Assembly: GCA_039818345.1 (NCBI GenBank) | Contig: JBCBUC010000023.1 | Span: 1-64,000 of the forward strand | DNA length: 64,000 bases | Origin: Parvularcula sp039818345 | GTDB lineage: Bacteria > Pseudomonadota > Alphaproteobacteria > Caulobacterales > Parvularculaceae | Direction of reading: 5' to 3' | In this document: piece by piece, positions 1 to 8,144 of the stretch | How positions within the stretch are numbered: the first letter of the stretch is position 1 | Layout of the letters: every line of letters starts with the position of its first letter | Notes under the pieces: generated by a model | The model's database searches: none | Told to the model about the DNA's origin: nothing | The model's input: the letters and a program-made list of their open reading frames with translations, nothing else | Program-made: the position numbers and the translations under genes

Positions 1-93
1 GCGCCGTCACGGATCCTTGGCGGCCAAACTGATAGCTCACGCCAAAGATCGTCGCCAGACGGACAAACGCATCACGGTAGGCTTCGCAGCCGG

Positions 94-158
94 TGTGCGC
101 CAGCACATCGGAAGGTCCAGTGGACCTTCCGAAGGCGGAGAAGGCCACGGCAGTGGCC
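94..158. repeat. Three consecutive short hairpins
   Basis: Three perfect inverted repeats follow each other. TGTGC/GCACA (94-98 with 103-107, 4-nt loop) is followed by CGGAAGGTCCA/TGGACCTTCCG (109-119 with 121-131, 1-nt spacer) and GGCCAC/GTGGCC (143-148 with 153-158, 4-nt loop). This could be part of a structured RNA on either strand, a repetitive extragenic element, or a terminator region of a gene left of the window. No T-run follows on either side, so a simple intrinsic terminator is unlikely. Seen directly; the function is unknown. Confidence 0.45.
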
Positions 159-239
159 CGCACAACGATCCGGCTCGCCCCGGTCCTACCGATGGGGGGA
201 GTTTAGCATGGGGTGACCCGAGCGAGGATTGTTCTCCGC

Positions 240-366
240 CGTCATCCCGGCCGAAGCGAAGCGGAGAGCCGGGACCCATGGCGGGAAGAGTGACGTTCGA
301 GCCTACGTGGGATCTGAGGGTCGGCCCTGGGTCCCGGATAGCCCTTTCGGGCTTCCGGGATGACGT
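240..366. repeat. REP-like palindromic pair
   Basis: A CGTCATCCCGG... arm at 240-279, ending in GCCGGGACCCA, faces the opposed arm at about 325-366, which starts CCCTGGGTCCCGG and ends TTCCGGGATGACG. The two arms together form a large interrupted palindrome. Each arm also folds on itself (TCCCGG with CCGGGA). This layout and the GTCATCCCGG...CCGGGA core are typical of dispersed REP-like extragenic palindromes in alphaproteobacterial genomes. I saw no second copy in this window. Confidence 0.6.
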
Positions 367-414
367 TAGGAGATCGCAGTAGCTCAAGTATAGACGTGGA
401 ATATTGTCTAGCAA

Positions 415-990
415 TCACTCCGATCCAATAAGCTTAGACAGCGGCAAATATTGAACGACTGGAATAGTAGGCTCCGATAAAAAAAATAAATATGACAATA
501 TACCACTCGCATTGGAAGCATAAAAGGAATATTCAATAAGTCTAGAATTTTTCACTAGGCGCTCTTTATACCACAAAAGAGTTCTATCCCTGTAATCCCG
601 CTTGGAATGGAAAGTCGCGACATCATGATATTCGTCAATTAATAGAAGATCGCGGCCCCTCTCGTAAGAAACTCTATGAACAGTCCAGTTGTAATTCATA
701 TAAGCTAGCCATGAGCAGAAAGCAGCAAATAGTATTCCAATGACAAGGAACAATGCTGCGGTCATAACTAGCTTCTCATCTATACTCTCGGGATTATCTT
801 TAAGGGCCGCCAAAAAGGTCGGAAAGATAACTAGTGCGCCACCGTTTAGAAGGAAAGCACTCCGAACTACTAGAGATGAAAACTGCGTGGCATTCGCCAT
901 GTACTCTACTTCTAGAGGTACGGTTCTATCCCAGACAATCTTGCTGTCTGCTATGGCATGAGATCTAGCCTCGTGAAGGTCTCGCTCCAC
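415..990 (-). CDS. AT-rich hypothetical membrane protein
   Basis: This is a 191-residue protein of unknown family. It has two hydrophobic stretches, about residues 40-62 (SLVVRSAFLLNGGALVIFPT region) and 75-97 (VMTAALFLVIGILFAAFCSW region), and possibly a third near the C-terminus (SGILSYLFFL). The charged part between residues 100 and 150 is probably cytoplasmic. The start is GTG, 8 bases after the nrdA stop, with a GAGGTG sequence just before it. Base composition is visibly richer in A+T than all neighbours, which suggests horizontal acquisition. In many genomes nrdB would be expected downstream of nrdA; here this gene takes that place. Confidence 0.6.
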   Translation of the reverse strand: MERDLHEARSHAIADSKIVWDRTVPLEVEYMANATQFSSLVVRSAFLLNGGALVIFPTFLAALKDNPESIDEKLVMTAALFLVIGILFAAFCSWLAYMNYNWTVHRVSYERGRDLLLIDEYHDVATFHSKRDYRDRTLLWYKERLVKNSRLIEYSFYASNASGILSYLFFLSEPTIPVVQYLPLSKLIGSE

Positions 991-998
991 TAATCACC

Positions 999-2879
999 TC
1001 ACTGACAAGCCAAACACTCATCATAGTCGGTCTTCTCGACGGTGAAGCCTTCGACCTCGGCGCTGTCTTCCTTCTCTTTGCCGCCGGCATAGGCTGTGCG
1101 CTGAACGCTTTGGCTGCGGCAGTAGTAGAGGGATTTGACGCCCTTCTCCCATGCGGTCCAGTGGAGCATGTGGAGGTCCCACTTATCGACATCGCCGGGG
1201 AGGAAGATGTTGATCGACTGGGACTGGCAGATAAAGGATGCGCGGTCGGCGGCGAGCTCGATGACCCAGCGCTGATCCAGCTCAAACGCCGTTTTAAAGA
1301 CATCCTTTTCGTCTTGGGTCAGATCATCAATATGCTGGACCGAGCCGCCATTCTCAAGAATGCCTGCCCAGGTGTCGTCGTCGTTGAGACCCTTCTCTTC
1401 GAGGAGTTTTTCGAGCGCCTGGTTCTTGACCGAGAACGAACCTGAGAGGGTTTTGTGGGTGTAGTAATTGGTCGGGATCGGCTCGACGCATGCACTCGTC
1501 CCGCCGCAGATGATCGAGATCGACGCGGTCGGCGCAATCGCCAGCTTATGGGAAAAACGCTGCATGATGCCGCGCTCTTCGGCATCGAGGCACGGCCCAC
1601 GCTCTTCAGCAAGGCGCACCGAGGCTGCATCGGCCCGCATACGGATATGTTTGAAAAGGCGCATGTTCCAGGACTTGGCCATCGCGCTTTCAAACGGGAT
1701 GCCTTTGTTCTGGAGCATCGAGTGGAAGCCCATGAGCCCGAGGCCCACGGAGCGTTCGCGCTGGGCTGAATAGCTCGCTTTGGACATATCGTCTGGCGCA
1801 TCCTGGATGAAGGACTCCAGCACATTGTCGAGGAAACGCATCACATCCTCGATGAACTGCTCGTCGTCCTTCCACTCCTCATAAGTCTCCGCGTTGAGGG
1901 AGCTGAGGCAGCAGACGGCGGTGCGGTCATTGCCGAGGTGATCCTCGCCGGTGTGCAGCATGATCTCTGCACAGAGGTTCGAGGTGGACACTTTAAGCCC
2001 CAGGTCCTTCTGGTGCTTCGGCATGGCGTTGTTCACGGTGTCCGAGAAAATGAGATAGGGCTCACCGGTCTGAAGGCGGATCTCGAGGATCTTTTGCCAC
2101 AGCTCGCGCGCGTCGACCTTTTTCATCACCTCGCCGGTTTTCGGCGATTTGAGCGCGAAGGACCGGCCCTCACGGACAGCGTCCATGAAATCATCGGTGA
2201 TGTTGAGACCATGGTGCAAGTTCAGCGAGCGGCGGTTGAAATCACCGGAGGGTTTCCGGATCTCCAGGAATTCTTCGATCTCGGGGTGGTGCACATCAAG
2301 ATAGACCGCTGCCGAGCCGCGACGCAGGGAGCCTTGGCTGATCGCCAGGGTGAGGCTGTCCATCACGCGAATGAACGGAATGATGCCGGACGTCGCGCCC
2401 GCGCCTTTCACCTTCTCCCCAATCGACCGGACACCGCCCCAATAGGTGCCGATGCCGCCGCCATTGGACGCAAGCCACACATTCTCGTTCCACGTGCCGA
2501 CAATGCCTTCAAGGCTGTCATCGACCGCATTCAAGAAACAAGAAATCGGCAGACCGCGCTTGGCCCCGCCATTGGACAGGACAGGAGTCGCCGGCATGAA
2601 CCACAGGCGCGAGATGTAGTCATAGAGGCGCTGCGCGTGCTCCTGGTCATCGCCATAAGCGACGGCGACACGAGCAAACATGTCTTGATAACTCTCGCCC
2701 TCAAGAAGGTAGCGATCATCCATCGTCTTTTTGCCAAAATCCGTGAGAAGGGCGTCGCGCGATGGGTCAGTGACGATCTTGATCTGCGGAACGATCTTCA
2801 GATCAGGTTTCACAGCGGCTGGTTTGGGGGTCGATTCCCCGTGTTTCAGCTCCGAAACGGTCGTCTCCGTGGCACTCAT
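999..2879 (-). CDS. nrdA: Ribonucleoside-diphosphate reductase, alpha subunit
   Basis: This 626-residue class I ribonucleotide reductase large subunit reduces ribonucleoside diphosphates to deoxyribonucleotides for DNA synthesis, using a radical generated by a small subunit. The family active site is visible: PISCFLN with Cys114, SNLCAEIM with Asn301, Cys303 and Glu305, and the second redox cysteine around TAVCCLSS (323-324). The SLYYC tyrosine pair for radical transfer lies near the C-terminus, and the terminal CLAC (Cys622, Cys625) is the thioredoxin/glutaredoxin-exchange pair. The protein is shorter than E. coli NrdA and I see no N-terminal ATP-cone motif, as in several alphaproteobacterial forms. 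The beta subunit gene is not in the window. A probable NrdR box lies upstream. Confidence 0.95.
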   Translation of the reverse strand: MSATETTVSELKHGESTPKPAAVKPDLKIVPQIKIVTDPSRDALLTDFGKKTMDDRYLLEGESYQDMFARVAVAYGDDQEHAQRLYDYISRLWFMPATPVLSNGGAKRGLPISCFLNAVDDSLEGIVGTWNENVWLASNGGGIGTYWGGVRSIGEKVKGAGATSGIIPFIRVMDSLTLAISQGSLRRGSAAVYLDVHHPEIEEFLEIRKPSGDFNRRSLNLHHGLNITDDFMDAVREGRSFALKSPKTGEVMKKVDARELWQKILEIRLQTGEPYLIFSDTVNNAMPKHQKDLGLKVSTSNLCAEIMLHTGEDHLGNDRTAVCCLSSLNAETYEEWKDDEQFIEDVMRFLDNVLESFIQDAPDDMSKASYSAQRERSVGLGLMGFHSMLQNKGIPFESAMAKSWNMRLFKHIRMRADAASVRLAEERGPCLDAEERGIMQRFSHKLAIAPTASISIICGGTSACVEPIPTNYYTHKTLSGSFSVKNQALEKLLEEKGLNDDDTWAGILENGGSVQHIDDLTQDEKDVFKTAFELDQRWVIELAADRASFICQSQSINIFLPGDVDKWDLHMLHWTAWEKGVKSLYYCRSQSVQRTAYAGGKEKEDSAEVEGFTVEKTDYDECLACQ

Positions 2880-2926
2880 AACGGCATCCCTTTACTCACT
2901 GGCGCGGAAGGGCTTCAGCGCATCAG

Positions 2927-2942
2927 ACACCATATCTTGGGG
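2927..2942 (-). promoter_or_regulatory. Probable NrdR box upstream of nrdA
   Basis: ACACCATATCTTGGGG matches the published NrdR box pattern (ACAC-A/T-ATAT-A/C-T-A/T-GTGT) at most positions and lies about 48 bases before the nrdA start. NrdR represses ribonucleotide reductase genes when dATP/ATP is high. NrdR boxes usually occur in pairs about three helical turns apart. I did not find a convincing second box, so this is a good but single-site prediction. Confidence 0.55.
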
Positions 2943-3094
2943 TCGTCGTTCACAAAAAGCCTAGCCCTAGTTTTCAAGAGTGATTCGGAAAAAGCAGCCA
3001 AGGAACATCTTAGCGTCCATCTTCACCCTCCATTTACAGAATCTCTCAGGTCGCTAGGGACTGCTGAGCAACCTAAGTTTCGAGGCCCTTTTCG

Positions 3095-4207
3095 ATGAAG
3101 ACCACCACCCTCCTTGCCGTCGCCACCAGCATCTTGGCGATCGCCGCGTGCGCCGATGAAGCGACCACCGCTGCACCCACACCGTCGGCCGTGGCATCAG
3201 CCCAGACGGCGCCATCGCTTTTTGACGCGGAGGCAATTCCGGCTGAATTCCAAAACCCGATCCTTCCAGCCGCGACCGGTGAGGACTTCCTTGCGGCCTT
3301 TGCCGGGATCGCTGGCGCTGAGCGCACCGATAGCGGTCTTGTTTTGCAGACCCTGCGCGAAGGCACAGGGCCAGAGATTACGCCTGAGGATCTTGTTCGG
3401 GTGCAGTTCGTGGCCCGCCTGGCAGGGCAAGGCGAGCCGTTTGAGTCGACCTATGAGAACAGCGGCTCGGTTGTCTTCCAAGTGAACGACACTTTGCCAG
3501 GCTGGTCCGAGGCTCTGCCGATGACCCGCGGCGGTAGCCTGGTGCGTGTTGCCTTGCCAGCATCGCTTGCTTTTGGCGCCCAAGGCATGCCCGGCGGTCC
3601 CGTCGGCCCTAACCAAGTGACAGTGTATGACCTCGAAGTGGTTGAGGTTTATCCGGCGTCTGATCCGGGCGCCGCTGAACGCCTCGCCGCTGAAGCCAAC
3701 AGCACGATCGACACGATCAGCACCGGCGTGCAACGCGTCCAAGCCATGGCGCAGCAGGAATACCGCGCACTCGGCCTCGCCAACGCGATTACGTCCCGTG
3801 CATTCTTGGCCGAACAAGAGGCCCGCGAGGGCGTGCTGAAAACCGAAAGCGGCCTTCTTTATGAGGCGGTCACCGACGTCGCTGAAGGCGATACGCCGTC
3901 TCCTGACAATCTCGTCACTGTGCATTACACGGGCACGCTTGCTGATGGCACGGTGTTCGATAGCTCTGTGCAACGTGGTCAGCCTGCTGAGTTTCAACTT
4001 AGCGGTGTGATCCGCGCATGGACAGAGGGGCTGCAGCTGATGAATGTCGGCGACAAGTTTAAGCTCTACGTTCCGCCTGCTCTTGGTTATGGAGAGCAAG
4101 GAATTCCTGGCGGCCCGATTGGCCCTAACCAAGCACTGGTCTTCGACGTCGAACTTCTTGGCGTTGCAGAAGCACCTGCACCAGCAGCAACGACACCTTC
4201 GGAGTAA
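3095..4207 (+). CDS. Lipoprotein with two FKBP-type PPIase domains
   Basis: This 370-residue peptidyl-prolyl cis-trans isomerase is probably anchored in an envelope membrane. An N-terminal signal sequence ends in a lipobox-like LAIAAC (Cys19). The first FKBP-like unit (about residues 75-185) is divergent but keeps the AFGAQGMPGGPVGPNQ segment. The second (about 245-360) is canonical, with VTVHYTGTLADGTVFDSS, the GYGEQGIPGGPIGPN flap and the closing FDVELL strand. A helical linker at about 190-240 joins them. It probably folds exported proteins. It is divergent from nrdA and followed after 5 bases by another lipoprotein gene, so the two are probably co-transcribed. Confidence 0.9.
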   Translation: MKTTTLLAVATSILAIAACADEATTAAPTPSAVASAQTAPSLFDAEAIPAEFQNPILPAATGEDFLAAFAGIAGAERTDSGLVLQTLREGTGPEITPEDLVRVQFVARLAGQGEPFESTYENSGSVVFQVNDTLPGWSEALPMTRGGSLVRVALPASLAFGAQGMPGGPVGPNQVTVYDLEVVEVYPASDPGAAERLAAEANSTIDTISTGVQRVQAMAQQEYRALGLANAITSRAFLAEQEAREGVLKTESGLLYEAVTDVAEGDTPSPDNLVTVHYTGTLADGTVFDSSVQRGQPAEFQLSGVIRAWTEGLQLMNVGDKFKLYVPPALGYGEQGIPGGPIGPNQALVFDVELLGVAEAPAPAATTPSE

Positions 4208-4212
4208 TCACG

Positions 4213-5295
4213 ATGCGCGGCTTGTTTGTTCGTTTCTTCAGCCTGCTCACCGCAGCAGCCCTGTTAGCAGCATGCGGAGGAGGCGAACCTTACGAGCCCG
4301 CGCCCTCCCGGGCGGTGACGCCCGAGGAAATCGTCGAAGCGAAAGCCTATCTGGAAGCCAATTTCACACCGCTTCCAGAAGGCTGGGCGTTTTCCTGGAT
4401 CACCTTCGATGACGACAAACCCTTGCGCGTTGGCCACGCCGTGCCGGAAAGCCCCAAGGCCACGGTTCTTTTCGTGCCGGGCTATACCTCGAGCCCTGAG
4501 CTCGCTTCTGACTTCATGGCGCGCTGGTTCGAGCTTGGTTTTGAGGTGAGCAGCGTCGACATGCCCGGCCAAGGCGGCTCTGTGCGTCGTGACGATGACT
4601 ACCAAAAGACGTACACAGGTGACTTCCACCTTTATGGTCGAGCACTCGGAGCGGCGTTCGATCACATTCGAGCAACGCGGTCGTCGGACGGCCCATTGAT
4701 CGTCGCTGGCGATAGTTTCGGGGGGCATGTGCTGCTCCGCGCGGCAGCGGACGGCGAACTTGAGGGCGCCGATGCTCTCTTCCCCTTGGTGCCTGGTCTT
4801 TCAGCCAATCTCGGTTGGGTTCCTGAGTGGCTCGCGCTTCGCTCTATTCGCAGCGCGATCAAGAAAGGAAGCCCCACCGCCTATCTTGAGGGAGAAGGCC
4901 CTTGGGACCCCGATGCGTGGGGCCCTGATGCCTATGAATTTTGCGGCGATAATCGTTTGGACCGCGTGCTGAAGAACCAGTCGCTTTTCATCACCCAACC
5001 AGAGCTTCGCGTCGGCGGCGTCTCAAACGAATACGCGCTCGGCTTCACCGAGTCGGGCAATGAGCTTGAAAAGAACAAAGCACTCGCCGCCCTCAATATT
5101 CCCGTCACCATGATCACCGTGGGTCGAGAGAAAGTCGTGACAACCAAGGACCCAGAAAATCTTTGCACCCGCGGCATGGCGAATTGCGAGCTTGTACATA
5201 TTCCGGAAGCCGATCACTGTCTCTATATCGGGCCACAGAGCACGCAAGATCAGGTCCATGACGCATTGCTCGGACTACTCGAACGAGCACTTTGA
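4213..5295 (+). CDS. Alpha/beta-hydrolase lipoprotein, lysophospholipase-like
   Basis: This 360-residue serine hydrolase has an N-terminal signal ending in the lipobox LLAAC (Cys21), so it is probably envelope-anchored. The fold is recognisable from VLFVPGYTSSPE (oxyanion strand), the nucleophile elbow GDSFGGH (serine near residue 171) and the final EADHCLY carrying the catalytic histidine. The serine aminopeptidase/monoacylglycerol-lipase type is the closest family I can suggest; the substrate is unknown. It starts 5 bases after the FKBP lipoprotein stop and probably shares its promoter. Confidence 0.85.
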   Translation: MRGLFVRFFSLLTAAALLAACGGGEPYEPAPSRAVTPEEIVEAKAYLEANFTPLPEGWAFSWITFDDDKPLRVGHAVPESPKATVLFVPGYTSSPELASDFMARWFELGFEVSSVDMPGQGGSVRRDDDYQKTYTGDFHLYGRALGAAFDHIRATRSSDGPLIVAGDSFGGHVLLRAAADGELEGADALFPLVPGLSANLGWVPEWLALRSIRSAIKKGSPTAYLEGEGPWDPDAWGPDAYEFCGDNRLDRVLKNQSLFITQPELRVGGVSNEYALGFTESGNELEKNKALAALNIPVTMITVGREKVVTTKDPENLCTRGMANCELVHIPEADHCLYIGPQSTQDQVHDALLGLLERAL

Positions 5296-5311
5296 AGCCA
5301 AACAAGTGTTG

Positions 5312-5335
5312 CAGTGTGACGTCAGCTCTACACTG
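5312..5335. promoter_or_regulatory. Dyad upstream of metH N-terminal gene
   Basis: CAGTGT (5312-5317) pairs with ACACTG (5330-5335). Between them lies the perfect palindrome TGACGTCA (5317-5324). It sits 15-40 bases before the methyltransferase start in a 54-base gap. It could be an operator for methionine regulation or a small hairpin ending the upstream lipoprotein operon. The gap is too short for a complete SAM or cobalamin riboswitch. Confidence 0.25.
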
Positions 5336-5349
5336 ACGAAGAAAAAGCG

Positions 5350-6402
5350 ATGAACCGAACTGAAGCCTTTAAAGAAGCGCTCCGCGAGCGAATTGTTATT
5401 CTCGACGGTCCCGGCGGAACGATGATTCAGCAGCACAAGCTGTCTGAAACTGATTACCGTGGAGAGCGCTTTGCCGATTGGGGCCAGGATGTTCAGGGGA
5501 ACAATGATCTTCTGAACTTGACCCGTCCCGATATCATCACAGACATCCACCGAGAATATTTCGAAGCGGGCGCTGATATTGTTGAGACCAATACATTCAG
5601 CTCCACGACGATCGCTCAGGCTGACTATGGTATGGAGGGCCTCGCCAAAGAATTGAACGTCGAAGGCGCGCGGCTTGCCCGCGTTGAGGCTGACCGCTTT
5701 GAGGCGACCGATGGCCGTCCACGCTTTGTCGCCGGCGCCATCGGGCCCACCAATCGCACGGCGTCGATCAGCCCTGACGTTAATGACCCAGGCTCCCGCA
5801 ACGTCACTTTTGACGAGTTGGCGGTCGCCTATCGCGAAGCTGCCGAGGGGCTGATCGAAGGTGGTTCGGACCTCCTCCTGATCGAGACGATTTTTGACAC
5901 CCTGAACGCCAAAGCCGCCTTGTTCGGTATTGGTGAGCTTTTTGATGACACGGGCAAGGACATCCCGATCATCCTCTCCGCCACGATCACTGACCAATCA
6001 GGCCGGACATTGAGCGGGCAGACGGCCACCGCCTTCTATCACTCTGTACGCCACGCAAAACCGATTTCGGTGGGTCTTAATTGTGCCCTCGGACCAGACC
6101 TTATGCGGCAGTATGTCGACGAGCTCGCAAAAATTGCCGACGCCCATATCATTGCCTACCCCAATGCTGGTCTTCCTAATGCCTTCGGCGAGTATGATGA
6201 AACGCCTGAACGTATGACGAAGCACATTAAAGAATGGGCCGAGTCCGGATTGTTGAACATCATTGGCGGATGTTGCGGCACGACCCCTGAGCATATCGCA
6301 GCCTATGCCGAAGCGATGAAGGGCATTGCGCCGCGGGAAATCCCTGAGATCGAGCGCAGCATGAAGCTTTCGGGGCTCGAACCCTTCACCATGGCGGGCT
6401 AA
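5350..6402 (+). CDS. metH: Methionine synthase, homocysteine methyltransferase half (split MetH)
   Basis: This 350-residue protein corresponds to the N-terminal homocysteine S-methyltransferase domain of cobalamin-dependent methionine synthase. Features are ILDGPGGTMIQ at the start, VETNTFSSTTIAQADYG, GLNCALGPD with the first zinc cysteine, and GGCCGTTPEHI with the paired zinc cysteines. It lacks the folate-, cobalamin- and activation-domain regions. In several alphaproteobacteria MetH is encoded as two proteins and this fits the first half. The second half is not in the window, because the next gene is convergent. The stop overlaps the neighbouring gene by 4 bases. Confidence 0.9.
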   Translation: MNRTEAFKEALRERIVILDGPGGTMIQQHKLSETDYRGERFADWGQDVQGNNDLLNLTRPDIITDIHREYFEAGADIVETNTFSSTTIAQADYGMEGLAKELNVEGARLARVEADRFEATDGRPRFVAGAIGPTNRTASISPDVNDPGSRNVTFDELAVAYREAAEGLIEGGSDLLLIETIFDTLNAKAALFGIGELFDDTGKDIPIILSATITDQSGRTLSGQTATAFYHSVRHAKPISVGLNCALGPDLMRQYVDELAKIADAHIIAYPNAGLPNAFGEYDETPERMTKHIKEWAESGLLNIIGGCCGTTPEHIAAYAEAMKGIAPREIPEIERSMKLSGLEPFTMAG

Positions 6403-6995
6403 CGGGTTTCAAAGCCCCAGCGCTGTCTTGCGCGAACCCGGCCAATGGCGTCCATCAGCCTCCACGTGCTGCCGAGCAGCACAAGACTGATGCCGCCAAG
6501 CTCCAAGACAGCGTTCATTCTGAGATGCGGAATGGGCTCATAACTGATTAAAAGATCCATGCCGTGGAAGGACGATGCTCTGATCGCCACAAAGGCGATC
6601 ACCAAGCCAGTGCCGAGCTGTGCAACACGATTAGGCCACGGTGCTCTCCACGATAACGCCACGACCACCAAAAGACCGAGACACGCGCTCGCGCCGACCC
6701 CAACGATGAAGGCCGCTTGCACCTGTTTCCTGGTGTTGTACCAACCCTGCTCGTTGGCGAGGAAGCGTCCTACCTCCGTCATCAGCGACTGCAGGTCGAG
6801 CTGCTTGTTGATCGAAAGAGCCGCAAACGAGAACGCAAGCAACGCCCAGAAGCGAAGCTCTGACCGCTCAAATATTGGCGGTCGGCAAGCTAAGGCGAGC
6901 GTCAGCGTGACGCACGAAACCGCAGCGTAAAGACAAACCGCCAACCAACCTGTGACGGTCGGATCACCGATCATTGGGCGCCATGCAATCTCCAT
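6399..6995 (-). CDS. Hypothetical multi-spanning membrane protein
   Basis: This 198-residue protein has about five hydrophobic segments (near residues 17-36, 48-62, 93-113, 122-140 and 160-177) and a short basic C-terminus. I do not recognise a family or catalytic motif. It is convergent with the metH half, overlapping it by 4 bases, and lies downstream of galE on the same strand with a 24-base gap, so it may be read through from galE. Confidence 0.65.
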   Translation of the reverse strand: MEIAWRPMIGDPTVTGWLAVCLYAAVSCVTLTLALACRPPIFERSELRFWALLAFSFAALSINKQLDLQSLMTEVGRFLANEQGWYNTRKQVQAAFIVGVGASACLGLLVVVALSWRAPWPNRVAQLGTGLVIAFVAIRASSFHGMDLLISYEPIPHLRMNAVLELGGISLVLLGSTWRLMDAIGRVRARQRWGFETR

Positions 6996-7019
6996 GCATG
7001 GGTTTGTGAAAGCTCGACT

Positions 7020-8015
7020 TTAATTCAACGTGCCGAGTTTCTTTTCCCATGCGATGGCGGTTCTTGCCATCTCTTCCAAGCTATCATGCGCTGGTTGCCA
7101 GCTTGGCAACGTCTCTCGGATCTTTGTCGTGTCCGAGACCAAGATAGGCGCATCGCCAGCACGGCGGTCTGCGGCACGTGCATCGATCGTTTGCCCTGTC
7201 ACCCGTTCTGCTGCCGCAATCACCTCTTTCACGGTGGAGCCGCGGCCATAGCCGCAATTCATGGTGATCTGTCCGCCCGCGCTCATGACATGATTGAACG
7301 TCTCGACATGGGCCGAAGCCAGATCGCTCACATGAATATAGTCGCGGATGCAGGTGCCATCGGGCGTTGGGTAATCCTCGCCATAGATCTCCATATAGGG
7401 CCGCGCGCCGACGGCCACTTGGCTCGCGATCTTGAGAAGATGGGTGGCATTGGCGCCTGATTGGCCGGTCCGCCCGTGGGGGTCGGCGCCCGCTACGTTG
7501 AAATAGCGCAAGATGCCGGCCTGAAGCCCGTGGGCGCGACCAATGTCACGGATCATCGCCTCGGTCATCAGCTTGGACTGGCCGTAGGGCGATAGAGGGG
7601 CCTTGGCCGCTTCCTCTTCTAAAGGCGCGCCATCTGTCCTGGGTTCGTAAACTGCTGCGGTCGAAGAAAAGAGAATCGTCGGCACTTCGGCCGCGACCAT
7701 TTCCGCCAGAAGACCCAAGGATGCGCCGGTGTTCTCCGCATAATATTTGATCGGATTTTCCACAGATTCTGGCACGATGATGCGCCCTGCAAAATGGAAG
7801 ACAGCCTTGATTGGTTCGTCGCGAAACAGCTGTTGCAGCAGTATGCGATCGTCGACGCTGCCGCGAACAAACTCAGCAGCGGCAGGGATACAGTGCTCTG
7901 ACCCAGTCGAGAGGTCATCCAGAACGATGACCCGGAGTCCGGCGTCGATACACGCGTAAGATGTATGACTCCCGATATATCCGGCACCGCCGGTGACCAA
8001 AATTGTCTCGCTCAT
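7020..8015 (-). CDS. galE: UDP-glucose 4-epimerase
   Basis: This is a short-chain dehydrogenase-type NAD-dependent epimerase of 331 residues that interconverts UDP-glucose and UDP-galactose for surface polysaccharide synthesis. The N-terminal Rossmann motif VTGGAGYIGSHT, the FSSTAAVY serine region, the catalytic YxxxK in SPYGQSK, and RYFNVAGAD are all present. CIRDYIHVSDLA is a GalE hallmark. The start at 8015 is favoured over an ATG three codons upstream because a GGGG-rich sequence lies about 8 bases before it. The Zur-like gene is divergent. Confidence 0.93.
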   Translation of the reverse strand: MSETILVTGGAGYIGSHTSYACIDAGLRVIVLDDLSTGSEHCIPAAAEFVRGSVDDRILLQQLFRDEPIKAVFHFAGRIIVPESVENPIKYYAENTGASLGLLAEMVAAEVPTILFSSTAAVYEPRTDGAPLEEEAAKAPLSPYGQSKLMTEAMIRDIGRAHGLQAGILRYFNVAGADPHGRTGQSGANATHLLKIASQVAVGARPYMEIYGEDYPTPDGTCIRDYIHVSDLASAHVETFNHVMSAGGQITMNCGYGRGSTVKEVIAAAERVTGQTIDARAADRRAGDAPILVSDTTKIRETLPSWQPAHDSLEEMARTAIAWEKKLGTLN

Positions 8016-8144
8016 GCCCCTCATCCCCGGTGTGATCTTGGTTCAGGTTCTTGTGCGGTAGGCCGGATTAGTTCAACCTCTCGGTGTTGCAGGTTGCGAC
8101 TCCACACGAACGCAAACCCGCAGATTGTACGAGGGCGCAGGCAT

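Larger units (their letters stand above)
1..414. other. Left-edge stretch, no confident gene
   Basis: I see no well-supported gene here. Both long open frames run through palindromic repeat DNA and read as low-complexity Arg/Pro/Ser-rich strings. A third minus-strand frame is open from a stop near 209 to the left edge and reads more like protein (for example AYRDAFVRLATIFGVSYQFG from about 82 down to 23). It has no clear start or ribosome binding site and I do not recognise it. It could be the beginning of a gene that continues out of the window, or chance. The stretch also holds the hairpin cluster at 94-158 and the REP-like pair at 240-366. Confidence 0.4.

Noticed and set aside
17..382. 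Open frames on both strands over the left edge
   Set aside because: They translate palindromic repeat DNA, lack ribosome binding sites and have no protein-like pattern.
2950..2970. Second NrdR box
   Set aside because: The sequence at the expected spacing matches too few consensus positions.
1938..3098. Long plus-strand frame opposite nrdA
   Set aside because: It is antisense to a clear nrdA gene with intact catalytic motifs; the frame is a codon-bias shadow.
3197..4132. Minus-strand frame opposite the FKBP gene
   Set aside because: The opposite strand encodes two recognisable FKBP domains; the shadow has no features.
5296..5349. SAM or cobalamin riboswitch before the metH half
   Set aside because: The gap is only 54 bases and lacks the conserved core elements of either class.
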